A stretch of DNA of 64,000 nt, taken from positions 186,001 to 250,000 of the forward strand of contig JBPOFK010000001.1 in assembly GCA_051252095.1 (NCBI GenBank), read 5' to 3'. Source of the stretch: GCA-2401735 sp051252095 (GTDB taxonomy: Bacteria > Pseudomonadota > Gammaproteobacteria > Burkholderiales > Methylophilaceae). Positions 47,004 through 54,274 of this stretch are shown here, piece after piece. A model generated the notes under the pieces. That model made no database searches. It was not told the DNA's origin and worked only from the letters and a program-made list of their open reading frames with translations. Position 1 is the first letter of the stretch; the number at the start of each line of letters is the position of its first letter. Both the position numbers and the translations under genes were made by a program.

Positions 47004-47041
47004 CAATGTAGCTGCACCTGAAAATCAGCTTGGCTACATTG
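47004..47041. other. Hairpin, possible attenuated terminator
   Basis: The arms CAATGTAGC and GCTACATTG form a 9-bp perfect stem with a 20-base loop just after the DUF4399 gene stop and before the convergent NTF2-like gene. There is no strong T-run, so terminator function is uncertain. Confidence 0.5.
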
Positions 47042-47046
47042 ATTGA

Positions 47047-47406
47047 TTAACCATGGAGGTGGAAAACTTTATTCATGATTTTCCATTCATCACCACATTT
47101 TAATAAGGTAAAGAAATCAGTGAATCGATGACCAGTCCAGTTATCTGACTCTAATCGCACTGTAGCAATGGTGCCTTCAATATCAATATTGGCAATATTG
47201 CTAACAATATCTACGGCAGGGCCATTCTCATCATTCCAATCAAATAGCTTTTGTATTGGTCCTGCAAATAAATCATCGCCAATAAAGCCAAATATAGTTG
47301 CATCTTCGTGAAAGGCAGGCTTCATCTGATCACCTTTCCCAGATATTGCACCCTCTATGTAATGCTGTACGACGGAACGAATTTGTTCAACATTATTGTT
47401 ACTCAT
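47047..47406 (-). CDS. NTF2-like / Lumazine_bd_2-like protein
   Basis: This 119-residue NTF2-fold protein has the pattern IRSVVQHYIEGAISGKGDQMKPAFHEDATIFG at the N-terminus and TDFFTLLKCGDEWKIMNKVFHLH at the C-terminus. Both are typical of the putative lumazine-binding group of NTF2-like proteins. I take the ATG at 47406, because AGGAG lies 9 bases upstream. The ATG at 47415 abuts the same AGGAG and is too close. The function is unknown. It is convergent with the DUF4399 gene. Confidence 0.8.
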   Translation of the reverse strand: MSNNNVEQIRSVVQHYIEGAISGKGDQMKPAFHEDATIFGFIGDDLFAGPIQKLFDWNDENGPAVDIVSNIANIDIEGTIATVRLESDNWTGHRFTDFFTLLKCGDEWKIMNKVFHLHG

Positions 47407-47461
47407 ATCAAGCATCTCCTGTATTGAAAAAATAGACTATATTTAGCACTCTACTCTTTGT

Positions 47462-48268
47462 CTATAAAACTGAAAATAACATTTTCAAACTAAGCACAAT
47501 CAAGAGTAATGCAAACACTTTTTTTAAGGTCGTCACTGGCAACTTATGCGCCAGTCTTGCGCCATATGGGGCAGTGATAAAGCTAGTCGCAGAAATAAGG
47601 AGCACAGCTGGGATATAAACAAAGCCAAACGTATAGTCTTGCCCTGTCGTTACAGCCCAACCATTAAAAATATAACCGAGAGTGCCGGCCACTGAAATGG
47701 GGAAGCCAAGTGCGGCAGATGTGCCAATAGCCTTTTTGATATCGACATTCTGCCAAAGCAGGTAGGGGACAGTTAAAGAGCCGCCTCCTATAGAGACTAA
47801 TGCTGATACTGCGCCAATGCCAGACCCAGCCAGTAATAGTACCCCGCTACCTGCTAACTTTCTGCTCGCTTTTGGTTTTTTGTCTAAAAACATTTGGGTA
47901 GAAACGTAGGCCATGAAAAGTGAAAAGAAAAGGGCAAGATAAATGGAAGGAATATTCACCACAACAAATGTAGCGATAAATGTACCCAAGATAATACCCA
48001 ACGCCATGACTTTTACAATAGGCCAAATAATGGCATCTCTTGCATAATGTGCCCGCATGCTCGATAACGAAGTCACAATGATAGATGCCATTGATGTGCC
48101 CAGCGCCAAGTGGACTACTTTTTCAACTGGCACACCTTGATAGATAAACAGTGTCGTAAGCACAGGAACCATAATGCCCCCACCACCAATACCAAACAGC
48201 CCGGCCATAAAGCCGACAAATGAGCCGAGCAATAAAAATGATAAAACCCAATGTATTTCCAATAACAT
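47462..48268 (-). CDS. TauE/SafE-family sulfite exporter-like permease
   Basis: This is an eight-helix inner-membrane permease of 268 residues with the family features GFMAGLFGIGGGGIMVPVL (N-terminal half) and ALVSIGGGSLTVPYLLW (C-terminal half), one per repeat. TauE/SafE proteins export sulfite, sulfoacetate or related organosulfur anions. No sulfur genes lie beside it, so the substrate remains open. The start is ATG at 48268. A GTG one codon earlier would be in frame. Confidence 0.9.
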   Translation of the reverse strand: MLLEIHWVLSFLLLGSFVGFMAGLFGIGGGGIMVPVLTTLFIYQGVPVEKVVHLALGTSMASIIVTSLSSMRAHYARDAIIWPIVKVMALGIILGTFIATFVVVNIPSIYLALFFSLFMAYVSTQMFLDKKPKASRKLAGSGVLLLAGSGIGAVSALVSIGGGSLTVPYLLWQNVDIKKAIGTSAALGFPISVAGTLGYIFNGWAVTTGQDYTFGFVYIPAVLLISATSFITAPYGARLAHKLPVTTLKKVFALLLIVLSLKMLFSVL

Positions 48269-48414
48269 CACGTAACCCTGTTGATCAATATTTAATTAAG
48301 CGTTTGTAGCAAATGAGAATACAACCTAGAACAATATGCTAGCGAGGTCATTTCAGCAAGGTTAAGCAAATAAATTTGCTCTGCCCATTTATGCTACGGA
48401 TTGCGTGGATTGCC

Positions 48415-48452
48415 ATGCGGTAGGCTGTAAAAGAGGCCGCCCTACGCGAGCG
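48415..48452. repeat. Short dispersed repeat, CCGCCCTACG type
   Basis: A degenerate member of the short hairpin family. It carries GCGGTAGG and then CCGCCCTACG, and so can form a stem of the pattern GTAGG...CCTAC. It lies between the TauE-family and FUN14-family genes. The other members are at 49641-49663, 51687-51716 and 55904-55926. Confidence 0.5.
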
Positions 48453-48506
48453 CCATTAATTTTTTTGTAATAGAATGGTCGTGATTTTATAAGAAAGCTA
48501 AAGATC

Positions 48507-48854
48507 ATGAATGAAGAATTAGCCTTAGAAGGTGGTCAGGTAGATTGGTTATCGAGTCAGTTTTTACTAGGAGATGTTGGCGCACCATTTATTATTGGGC
48601 TAGCGGTAGGCTATTTTGCTAAAAAAGCACTGAAAATGGCTTTATTTGTTGGTGGTGCAGCCATTGTCGCCATCTTTATTTTTGAGTATTACGACATTAC
48701 TATCATTAGTGATGAAAGTTTAAAAAATGCAGCCGATGTTGCTGGCGGTGCTGTTAAAAGTTCCGGCGGTTTTTTAATGGACCGTTTGTCAAGAATCACC
48801 AGTCGTGGTGTGAGCGCAACAGTAGGGTTTGTGGCAGGTCTGAAGTTGGGCTGA
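48507..48854 (+). CDS. FUN14-domain membrane protein
   Basis: This small membrane protein has 115 residues and two or three helices (FIIGLAVGYFAKKALKMALFVGGAAIVAIFIF). The C-terminal pattern ATVGFVAGLKLG matches the FUN14 family, whose bacterial members have no defined role. The start has AAAG upstream in AAGAAAGCTAAAGATCATG. It is followed by an unrelated SDR gene 73 bp later. Confidence 0.82.
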   Translation: MNEELALEGGQVDWLSSQFLLGDVGAPFIIGLAVGYFAKKALKMALFVGGAAIVAIFIFEYYDITIISDESLKNAADVAGGAVKSSGGFLMDRLSRITSRGVSATVGFVAGLKLG

Positions 48855-48927
48855 AAGATAAAGCAATAGAGTCCGAACTCATTGGTTCAGTTCTAATCTA
48901 TCCTATAAAATGATAAGGAGAAAGCAC

Positions 48928-49602
48928 ATGGCAAAAACAGCATTAATAACAGGCAGTAGCCGTGGTATAGGGCTAGAATTTTGTACGCAACTGCAACAGC
49001 GTGGCTTTGATGTAATTGCCACCTGTCGTAAAGCAACACCAGCATTACAAGCGCTAGGTGTTGAAGTGATTGAAAATGTAGAAGTGAGTGACCCAGATAG
49101 TTTGCATCAATTAGTTGCAAAACTGCATGGCCGTAAGATTGACTGGTTGATTAATAATGCAGGCATTGCTGGCGGCCTTGGTTTAAATGACATTAGCACA
49201 ACAGCAATTAAGTCTTTTAAACGGATGTACGAAGTCAACAGCTTAGGCCCATTATTAGTCACGCACGCGTTAATGAATAACTTAAGCAAAGGTTCCAAAG
49301 TGGGCTTAGTCACCAGCCGTATGGGTTCGATTGCCGACAATGACTCTGGTGGTAGCTATGCTTACCGCATGTCGAAATCCGCGTTAAATGCAGCGGGTAA
49401 ATCTTTATCAATCGACTTAAAACCAAAAGGCATTGCTGTTGCTATTTTGCACCCTGGTTGGGTCCGTACTGATATGACAGGTCATGGTGGCTTAATCAAC
49501 ACTGATGAATCGGTAGATGGCTTACTCAAACGGATGGACGCGCTGGATCTATCAAACTCAGGCACTTTTTGGCATACCAATGGTGAAGAGCTGCCTTGGT
49601 AA
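48928..49602 (+). CDS. SDR-family oxidoreductase
   Basis: This classical short-chain dehydrogenase has 224 residues from the ATG at 48928, which has AGGAG 9 bases upstream. The coenzyme loop GSSRGIG and NNAGIAGG are both typical. The active-site serine is probably in LVTSRMGS, and the YxxxK motif reads YRMSK. The substrate is not deducible. The family is often labelled C-factor-like. It converges on the phosphatase gene. Confidence 0.9.
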   Translation: MAKTALITGSSRGIGLEFCTQLQQRGFDVIATCRKATPALQALGVEVIENVEVSDPDSLHQLVAKLHGRKIDWLINNAGIAGGLGLNDISTTAIKSFKRMYEVNSLGPLLVTHALMNNLSKGSKVGLVTSRMGSIADNDSGGSYAYRMSKSALNAAGKSLSIDLKPKGIAVAILHPGWVRTDMTGHGGLINTDESVDGLLKRMDALDLSNSGTFWHTNGEELPW

Positions 49603-49612
49603 TCTATATTGG

Positions 49613-49681
49613 ATAATCTAGACAGTCAGCTAAATCATGCGGCGGACGACAAGTGTGTCCGCCCATAGTCTGCTAGATTAT
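49613..49681. repeat. Large hairpin with GGCGGAC core between convergent genes
   Basis: The outer arms ATAATCTAG (49613-49621) and CTAGATTAT (49673-49681) enclose an inner pair GGCGGAC (49641-49647) and GTCCGCC (49657-49663). This forms a long two-level hairpin midway between the SDR stop and the phosphatase stop. It likely terminates transcription in both directions. Its GGCGGAC core is shared with the hairpins at 51687 and 55904. Confidence 0.75.
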
Positions 49682-49702
49682 TTGATTCTAGAGTGTATGT
49701 TC

Positions 49703-50170
49703 CTAGAGTACAGCGTTGTGGAAGCCATGAGAGGCGGCTTCAACTAAATCAAACACATGCTCAAAGCCATGCTGACCACCATAATAAGGATCAGGTACAT
49801 CGCGTTCTGGATGCTCAGGTGCAAATTCTAAAAATAGTTTCACCTTATGCTGATGCTCACTTGGGCATGCTTCCATCAAAATCTCGTAATTCTCAGTATC
49901 CATCGCTAAGATATAGTCAAACGTTTCAAAGTCAGCAGCGGTGAATTTACGTGCACGAATGTAGGACAAATCAACGCCACGGCTTTCCGCCGTTTGTTGT
50001 GCCCGCGCATCAGGGCGCTCACCAACATGGTAGGCATGCGTGCCTGCAGAATCCAGATGAAAACGATCTTCTGTGCCTAGCTCACGGATCATATGGTTAA
50101 AAACACCTTCAGCAGTTGGTGAACGACAGATATTGCCCATGCATACAAATAGTACTTTAATTTTACTCAT
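49703..50170 (-). CDS. Low-molecular-weight protein tyrosine phosphatase
   Basis: This 155-residue phosphatase has the P-loop C10-MGNIC-R16 (VCMGNICRSPTAEG) and the general-acid loop DPYYGG (D-P-Y). It removes phosphate from tyrosines or from small phospho-esters. Start choice: the ATG at 50170 gives the normal family length. The upstream frame runs into the fructosamine kinase gene. It is not beside a tyrosine kinase or capsule genes. Confidence 0.9.
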   Translation of the reverse strand: MSKIKVLFVCMGNICRSPTAEGVFNHMIRELGTEDRFHLDSAGTHAYHVGERPDARAQQTAESRGVDLSYIRARKFTAADFETFDYILAMDTENYEILMEACPSEHQHKVKLFLEFAPEHPERDVPDPYYGGQHGFEHVFDLVEAASHGFHNAVL

Positions 50171-50189
50171 ACTTTCTTTGAGACCTTCT

Positions 50190-51071
50190 TTAAGTTTCAG
50201 ATAATAGTTGCTCAATCATTGATTCAGCTTGGCCTAAATAGCTACCACCGAATAAATTTAAATGATTAAGAATATGATACAAATTATAAAGTGTTTTGCG
50301 CACTGCGTAACCAGCTTCTAGCGGATATTCACCATTGTAGGCGCTGGCGAAATCGTGGCCAAAACCACCAAATAGCTCAGTCATGGCGATATCGGTTTCT
50401 CGGTCACCATAATAACTGGCAGGGTCAAAAATCACTGGGTTGCCTTGCTCATCACCAGCCGCATTACCGCCCCATAAATCACCATGCAGCATTGAAGAAT
50501 GCGGGGTGTAATTGTCAAAAAATACATGCAGATTTTCGCATAACAGCATGCCTCTATCTTGCACCCGACCTGTATAGCCCTTTTGCGCAGCAAACTGCAA
50601 TTGCTGGTCAAGTCTATGTTGCTGCCAAAACGTGTGCCAATCATCTTCGCGATCGTTAATTTGTGGCGTGCTGCCAATCGTATTGTCGATATGCCAGCCG
50701 AAATAGGGCATTGTCTGTTGATGTAATTGCGCTAATTGCTGCCCGAACAACTTTGCAGCACCCCCGCGCATGCTGCCCAGTGCAATATATTCCAAAGCTA
50801 AATAGCTGTGGCCATCTGCGGTACCATAAGTAATCACTTTAGGTACACGCACACAATTAAGCTCGCCCATTTCTTCTAAGGCCGCCGCCTCTGCTTCAAA
50901 CATCGCGGATAAATTTGGCGAGTTCACTTTAATAAAGTAATGCTTATTCCCTGCAGAGACTTTATACGCCGTATTAATACAGCCACCGCCAACTGAACTC
51001 AATGAGTAGTTGCTCAGTTTGGTTTGCGTTGCTGCTTCGATCTGCTGGATGATAGAACCAAGTTGTGCCAT
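50190..51071 (-). CDS. Fructosamine kinase-family protein
   Basis: This APH-fold kinase has 293 residues and the catalytic loop LHGDLWGGN and the metal motif IFDPASYYGDRETDIAMTELFGGF, both hallmarks of the fructosamine/ketosamine-3-kinase family. These enzymes phosphorylate sugars bound to proteins or free amines so that they detach. It ends 19 bp before the phosphatase start, so the two may form an operon with coupled sugar-phosphate repair. That link is inferred. Confidence 0.92.
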   Translation of the reverse strand: MAQLGSIIQQIEAATQTKLSNYSLSSVGGGCINTAYKVSAGNKHYFIKVNSPNLSAMFEAEAAALEEMGELNCVRVPKVITYGTADGHSYLALEYIALGSMRGGAAKLFGQQLAQLHQQTMPYFGWHIDNTIGSTPQINDREDDWHTFWQQHRLDQQLQFAAQKGYTGRVQDRGMLLCENLHVFFDNYTPHSSMLHGDLWGGNAAGDEQGNPVIFDPASYYGDRETDIAMTELFGGFGHDFASAYNGEYPLEAGYAVRKTLYNLYHILNHLNLFGGSYLGQAESMIEQLLSET

Positions 51072-51200
51072 AGAAACTCCCTAAAACGAATTAACTATAA
51101 TAATAGTAGTCTATCGTGTGTAAGGGAACTATGGTCTTGATTTTTCAAAACTAGAGCAGTACCCTTAGAGCATGAAATCAATAATGATTCAAAGAACTTA

Positions 51201-51321
51201 GCACGAAATAGATTTTGTTCAGAGACAAGGCAAAAATGCACGGAAAAGCGGAATTTACTTTTGTGTAAATGAGCATTTGAGTACATTTTTAACGCGGTAT
51301 ATGGACTAAAGACTTTCGTGC
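51201..51321. repeat. 121-bp intergenic element with terminal inverted repeats
   Basis: The ends GCACGAAA (51201-51208) and TTTCGTGC (51314-51321) form a perfect 8-bp terminal inverted repeat. Internally ATTTAC / GTAAAT makes a small stem. It encodes nothing, lies 26 bp before the MIF-like gene, and resembles a miniature mobile element. The rest of the intergenic region 51072-51347 shows nothing else. Confidence 0.5.
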
Positions 51322-51347
51322 CTCTATTGCAGATAAAGGAGTGAGCC

Positions 51348-51683
51348 ATGCCCTACCTAAACATTAAAACAAACCAAGAAGTGAGTGATGTATCAGCATT
51401 GATTAAAAAAGCCAGCAGTACAGTGTCACAAGCCAGCGGCAAGCCCGAAAGCTATGTGATGATTGCTGTTGATCAAAAAACGCCGATGTCGATGGGTGGC
51501 AGCGAGGCGCCAACCGCATTGTTAGATTACCGATCTTTAGGGTTGCCAGGTGACAGAAAAGCGTTTTCAGATGCGCTATGCAGCCTCATATCAGAAGAAC
51601 TATCCATCGCTGGAGATAGAATTTACATTAGTATGACCGACGCTGAACGCCAAAATTGGGGATGGAATCACAGCACTTTTTAG
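51348..51683 (+). CDS. MIF / phenylpyruvate tautomerase-related protein
   Basis: This 111-residue tautomerase-superfamily protein starts MPYLNIKTN, which leaves the catalytic Pro1 free after Met removal. It shows the MIF pattern SYVMIAVDQKTPMSMGGSEAPTALLDYRSLG and the C-terminal DAERQNWGWNHSTF. These enzymes interconvert keto and enol forms. The physiological substrate in bacteria is unknown. AAGGAGTGAGCC precedes the start. Confidence 0.9.
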   Translation: MPYLNIKTNQEVSDVSALIKKASSTVSQASGKPESYVMIAVDQKTPMSMGGSEAPTALLDYRSLGLPGDRKAFSDALCSLISEELSIAGDRIYISMTDAERQNWGWNHSTF

Positions 51684-51686
51684 CCA

Positions 51687-51716
51687 TAGGGCAGACTTGT
51701 AAACAAGTCCGCCCTA
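51687..51716. repeat. Hairpin repeat, GGGCnGACTTGT type
   Basis: The stem TAGGGCAGACTTGT / ACAAGTCCGCCCTA pairs over 14 bases with one mismatch and a 2-base loop, right after the MIF-like stop. Together with the members at 49641 and 55904 it is one of several GC-rich palindromes at gene ends. It is likely to stop transcription in both directions between the MIF-like and mdaB-like genes. Confidence 0.7.
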
Positions 51717-51724
51717 CGAGGGCT

Positions 51725-52315
51725 TCATTGAAGTTGACGTTTCATATGTTGTTTAAAGCGTTCAAAGTCACTTTCAATTTGAGGGTTTTTGAGCACATCA
51801 AAACAAACGAAAGTCTCTAATGGCTCCATACGGAAAAAACGATAATTAACATGCATTGGATACAATAAATCATCGACGCTTTTGCCTTGAAATAAGTATT
51901 CTGATTCGTCATTAAATGCCTCTTGGGGAGCGTTGAAGCTTAGTGAGAACATATATTTTTTACTGGTTAGTGAGCCAGCTGAACCATAGTCTTTTTTAGG
52001 GTTGCTTGACTTTCGGCCGTCACCATGACACAAGCGTCCATCTGTGCCTGCCGTGTAAACATCATCCATATATTGCTTAAACCGCCATGGCATCCCCATC
52101 CAGTAAATGGGCGCTTGAATAATAATGATATCTGCCCATTGATGCTTCTCAATTTCTTCATCAACATCATAGTGATTATCACTTGGTTTGGTGCTTTGAA
52201 CCTCATACCCCATTTCTATTGCAGTGTTAATAGCAAGCTCTGTCATCGCCTCACTTAACTTTCCAGGCGCTACAGGGTGTGGATTGTGCGCATTAATATG
52301 CAGTAATTTCTTCAT
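51725..52315 (-). CDS. mdaB: NAD(P)H-dependent quinone oxidoreductase, MdaB-like
   Basis: This flavodoxin-fold protein has 196 residues: KKLLHINAHNPHPVAPGKLSE at the N-terminus, IIQAPIYWMGMPWRFKQYMDDV in the middle, and the MdaB feature YPMHVNYRFFRMEPLETF near the C-terminus. MdaB uses FAD and NADPH for two-electron reduction of quinones, limiting redox stress. It is divergent from an HxlR-type regulator gene with an inverted repeat between, so it is probably that regulator's target. Confidence 0.88.
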   Translation of the reverse strand: MKKLLHINAHNPHPVAPGKLSEAMTELAINTAIEMGYEVQSTKPSDNHYDVDEEIEKHQWADIIIIQAPIYWMGMPWRFKQYMDDVYTAGTDGRLCHGDGRKSSNPKKDYGSAGSLTSKKYMFSLSFNAPQEAFNDESEYLFQGKSVDDLLYPMHVNYRFFRMEPLETFVCFDVLKNPQIESDFERFKQHMKRQLQ

Positions 52316-52370
52316 GATAATTCCTTAGTTAATGGGTGAAATAAAATCGCATAGACCTATTATGGATTCA

Positions 52371-52407
52371 AGGTTACAATAGTCAACCAGTTAACATTTA
52401 GTAACCT
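52371..52407. promoter_or_regulatory. Putative operator between mdaB and the HxlR regulator
   Basis: The inverted repeat AGGTTAC (52371-52377) and GTAACCT (52401-52407) is perfect over 7 bp with a 23-base spacer. It lies in the 103-bp divergent promoter region, just before the regulator start at 52419. A TACAAT at 52375 could be a -10 element. It fits an HxlR-type binding site. Function is inferred. Confidence 0.45.
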
Positions 52408-52418
52408 AGGAACCTATC

Positions 52419-52751
52419 ATGGGATTGTCTAAGATAGAAACTCTAAAGCGCCAACAACCATGCCGTATAGAGCGAGGTGTTATTCTGCTTGGCGGCAAAT
52501 GGAAAGCATCCATCCTTTGGCATTTAAAAGATGAGCCTGTTAGGTTTAATGCACTGTCACGCATCATTGTGGGAGCCAGCAAGAAAATGATTACGCAACG
52601 TTTAAAAGAAATGGAAGAGGATGGCCTGATTGAGCGTAAGGTGCTTAATGAAAGACCGATTGCAGTCACCTATCAAGCCAGTGAGTTTGGACGAAGTGCC
52701 GTCGGAGTATTATCCCAGATTAAAGCGTGGACTGAAGAGCAAGACTTGTAA
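52419..52751 (+). CDS. HxlR-family transcriptional regulator
   Basis: This winged-helix regulator has 110 residues: the conserved cysteine in PCRIERGVILLGGKWKASILWHL, the recognition region RFNALSRIIVGASKKMITQRLKEMEEDGLI, and the wing ERPIAVTYQASEFG. HxlR proteins respond to aldehydes, quinones or disulfide stress, often through the N-terminal cysteine. Divergent position from the MdaB-like quinone reductase suggests direct regulation of that gene. Confidence 0.92.
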   Translation: MGLSKIETLKRQQPCRIERGVILLGGKWKASILWHLKDEPVRFNALSRIIVGASKKMITQRLKEMEEDGLIERKVLNERPIAVTYQASEFGRSAVGVLSQIKAWTEEQDL

Positions 52752-52836
52752 GCAATCTATGCAGGAGTTTAAAATCAAGCTGGCTGACCCCTTGATTTTG
52801 CGGTTAATGGTGTCTGCCCCAATTTTGCACGCTGTA

Positions 52837-52863
52837 AAAAAAGGAGCTAAATAGCTCCTTTTT
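52837..52863. terminator. Bidirectional intrinsic terminator
   Basis: The near-perfect palindrome AAAAAGGAGCTA / TAGCTCCTTTTT with a 2-base loop lies between the regulator gene and the convergent small exported-protein gene. T-runs occur on both strands, so it can end both transcripts. Confidence 0.88.
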
Positions 52864-52879
52864 AAATTATCAGAATAAC

Positions 52880-53158
52880 TTAATTTAATTTAGGTGCATC
52901 AAGCATAGGTTGAATGGTATTAATTGCTGAACCCATTGCAGAGACTTGTCCTACAACCTTTTTAGGGGTGAAAACCATTGGCCTAATCACAGCGACCGCA
53001 TCAACTGATGTTGAAGGAGTTGCAGTTACCATTGCTGTAGTGTTTGTATTTGAGGTGGTTTGCGAAACTAAACCAGCCTCTCCTGATGTGATTGCGCTTG
53101 CCGAAAAAGATGCGCTTAATAAGCCTAATAAAGATAAAGCAAATAATGATTTTTTCAT
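52880..53158 (-). CDS. Small exported Ser/Thr/Val-rich protein
   Basis: This 92-residue protein has a signal peptide (KKSLFALSLLGLLSASFSASA, cleavage after ASA) and a mature part dominated by Thr, Val, Ala and Ser, with no cysteine. No family is recognised. It ends 17 bp from the shared terminator and stands alone. AGGAG lies before the ATG at 53158 (in the complement of CTCCTAGTT). The 315-bp stretch upstream (53159-53473) has no other gene. Confidence 0.65.
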   Translation of the reverse strand: MKKSLFALSLLGLLSASFSASAITSGEAGLVSQTTSNTNTTAMVTATPSTSVDAVAVIRPMVFTPKKVVGQVSAMGSAINTIQPMLDAPKLN

Positions 53159-53261
53159 TTCTAACTCCTAGTTTTTAATGTGCAAAGAAAAAAATTAACT
53201 ACACCGCTTAGTCATTATTGCCATCGAACCCATTACAAAAAGATTGTATTAAAATGTTTCC

Positions 53262-53360
53262 GTTTGTAAGCACTTGTAAAATTTAAAGTTGCCCAACATC
53301 ATAAAATGGATGCACATGCAATTTTTTAAGGGTGACTGTTAGATTTTCTCGCTGCACTAG
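53262..53360. repeat. 99-bp direct repeat, copy A
   Basis: This stretch upstream of the PilZ gene recurs with moderate divergence at 55666-55769 in the same orientation. The shared core includes AAGCACTTGTAAAATTTAAA and GCCCAACATCATAAAATG. It marks one end of an old tandem duplication around the PilZ gene. Confidence 0.75.
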
Positions 53361-53473
53361 GCATGCTGCCTAATTATTCTCACAATAAGCTTTAAAAACA
53401 TAACTTATTCTCACGATTGAAATCAAGAAGAGCGCACTAAAATTGAGGCATTAATTATTGATAAGTTAATTAC

Positions 53474-54235
53474 ATGACAACAGACATTGTGCAAGCTGGT
53501 GAAGAAGATTTCATTGTTCGGCACGACCTACAAATCTTACAAATTTTAAAAGCCTTAAAAGATGAAGAGAGCGACTTAAAAGTATCATTCAATCATGGAG
53601 AAGATGATTTTTTAACACGCATTATTCATATCGCGGCAGATCATCAACACCTCTATCTCGATATGACCATTGATGAAGACTTTAATAAGCGGATGGTCGC
53701 TAGTCCAGAATTGCTGATACACAAAGACAATGGCAGACGAATTAAATGGAAAGCAAGGCAGCACAGTGTGGCGAAACTGACTGATGGTTATGCGCTTAAA
53801 ATGGAAAAGCCAACAGAGTTGGTGCGACTGCAGCGGCGTGAGTTGTTCCGTTTAAAGCCACCTATACTTAATCCCATTCCGTGCGAAATACCAGTGCCTG
53901 ACTTTGAAAATCCAGAAGAAAAGAAACGCATTCAATACAATTTAGCGGATGTTAGTTTAGGAGGTATTGGCTTAATCATACAAAATAGCTTACATCCATC
54001 AATAAAAGTGGGCACAATATTTGAAGGCTGCAAAATTAACTTCCCAAACTTAGGGGAAGCGCTACTAAATCTAGAAGTAAAAAATGTAATTTCATTAAAT
54101 AATGAAAAGCCTGAAGAAAAATACCGCGTGGGACTTGAATTTAAAAAACCTAGTCGAAGTAGTGAAGGCCTGATTCAAAAATACACGTTTGATCTAGAGC
54201 GATCTTTACTCGTGACAAAAAGTTCGAAAGAGTAA
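53474..54235 (+). CDS. YcgR-like PilZ-domain c-di-GMP effector
   Basis: This two-domain flagellar-brake-type protein has 253 residues. The N-terminal YcgR domain spans about 10-115. The PilZ domain begins with the c-di-GMP motif RRELFR (121-126, RxxxR), followed by DVSLGG (159-164, DxSxxG). It would bind c-di-GMP and, as in YcgR, slow or tune the flagellar motor or another target. The diguanylate cyclase at 44.5 kb is a possible signal source. The degenerate copy of its 3' end lies at 55572. Confidence 0.9.
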   Translation: MTTDIVQAGEEDFIVRHDLQILQILKALKDEESDLKVSFNHGEDDFLTRIIHIAADHQHLYLDMTIDEDFNKRMVASPELLIHKDNGRRIKWKARQHSVAKLTDGYALKMEKPTELVRLQRRELFRLKPPILNPIPCEIPVPDFENPEEKKRIQYNLADVSLGGIGLIIQNSLHPSIKVGTIFEGCKINFPNLGEALLNLEVKNVISLNNEKPEEKYRVGLEFKKPSRSSEGLIQKYTFDLERSLLVTKSSKE

Positions 54236-54274
54236 TGTATTTCAGACTTCGCTAATGATGTAATTAGTACGGCC

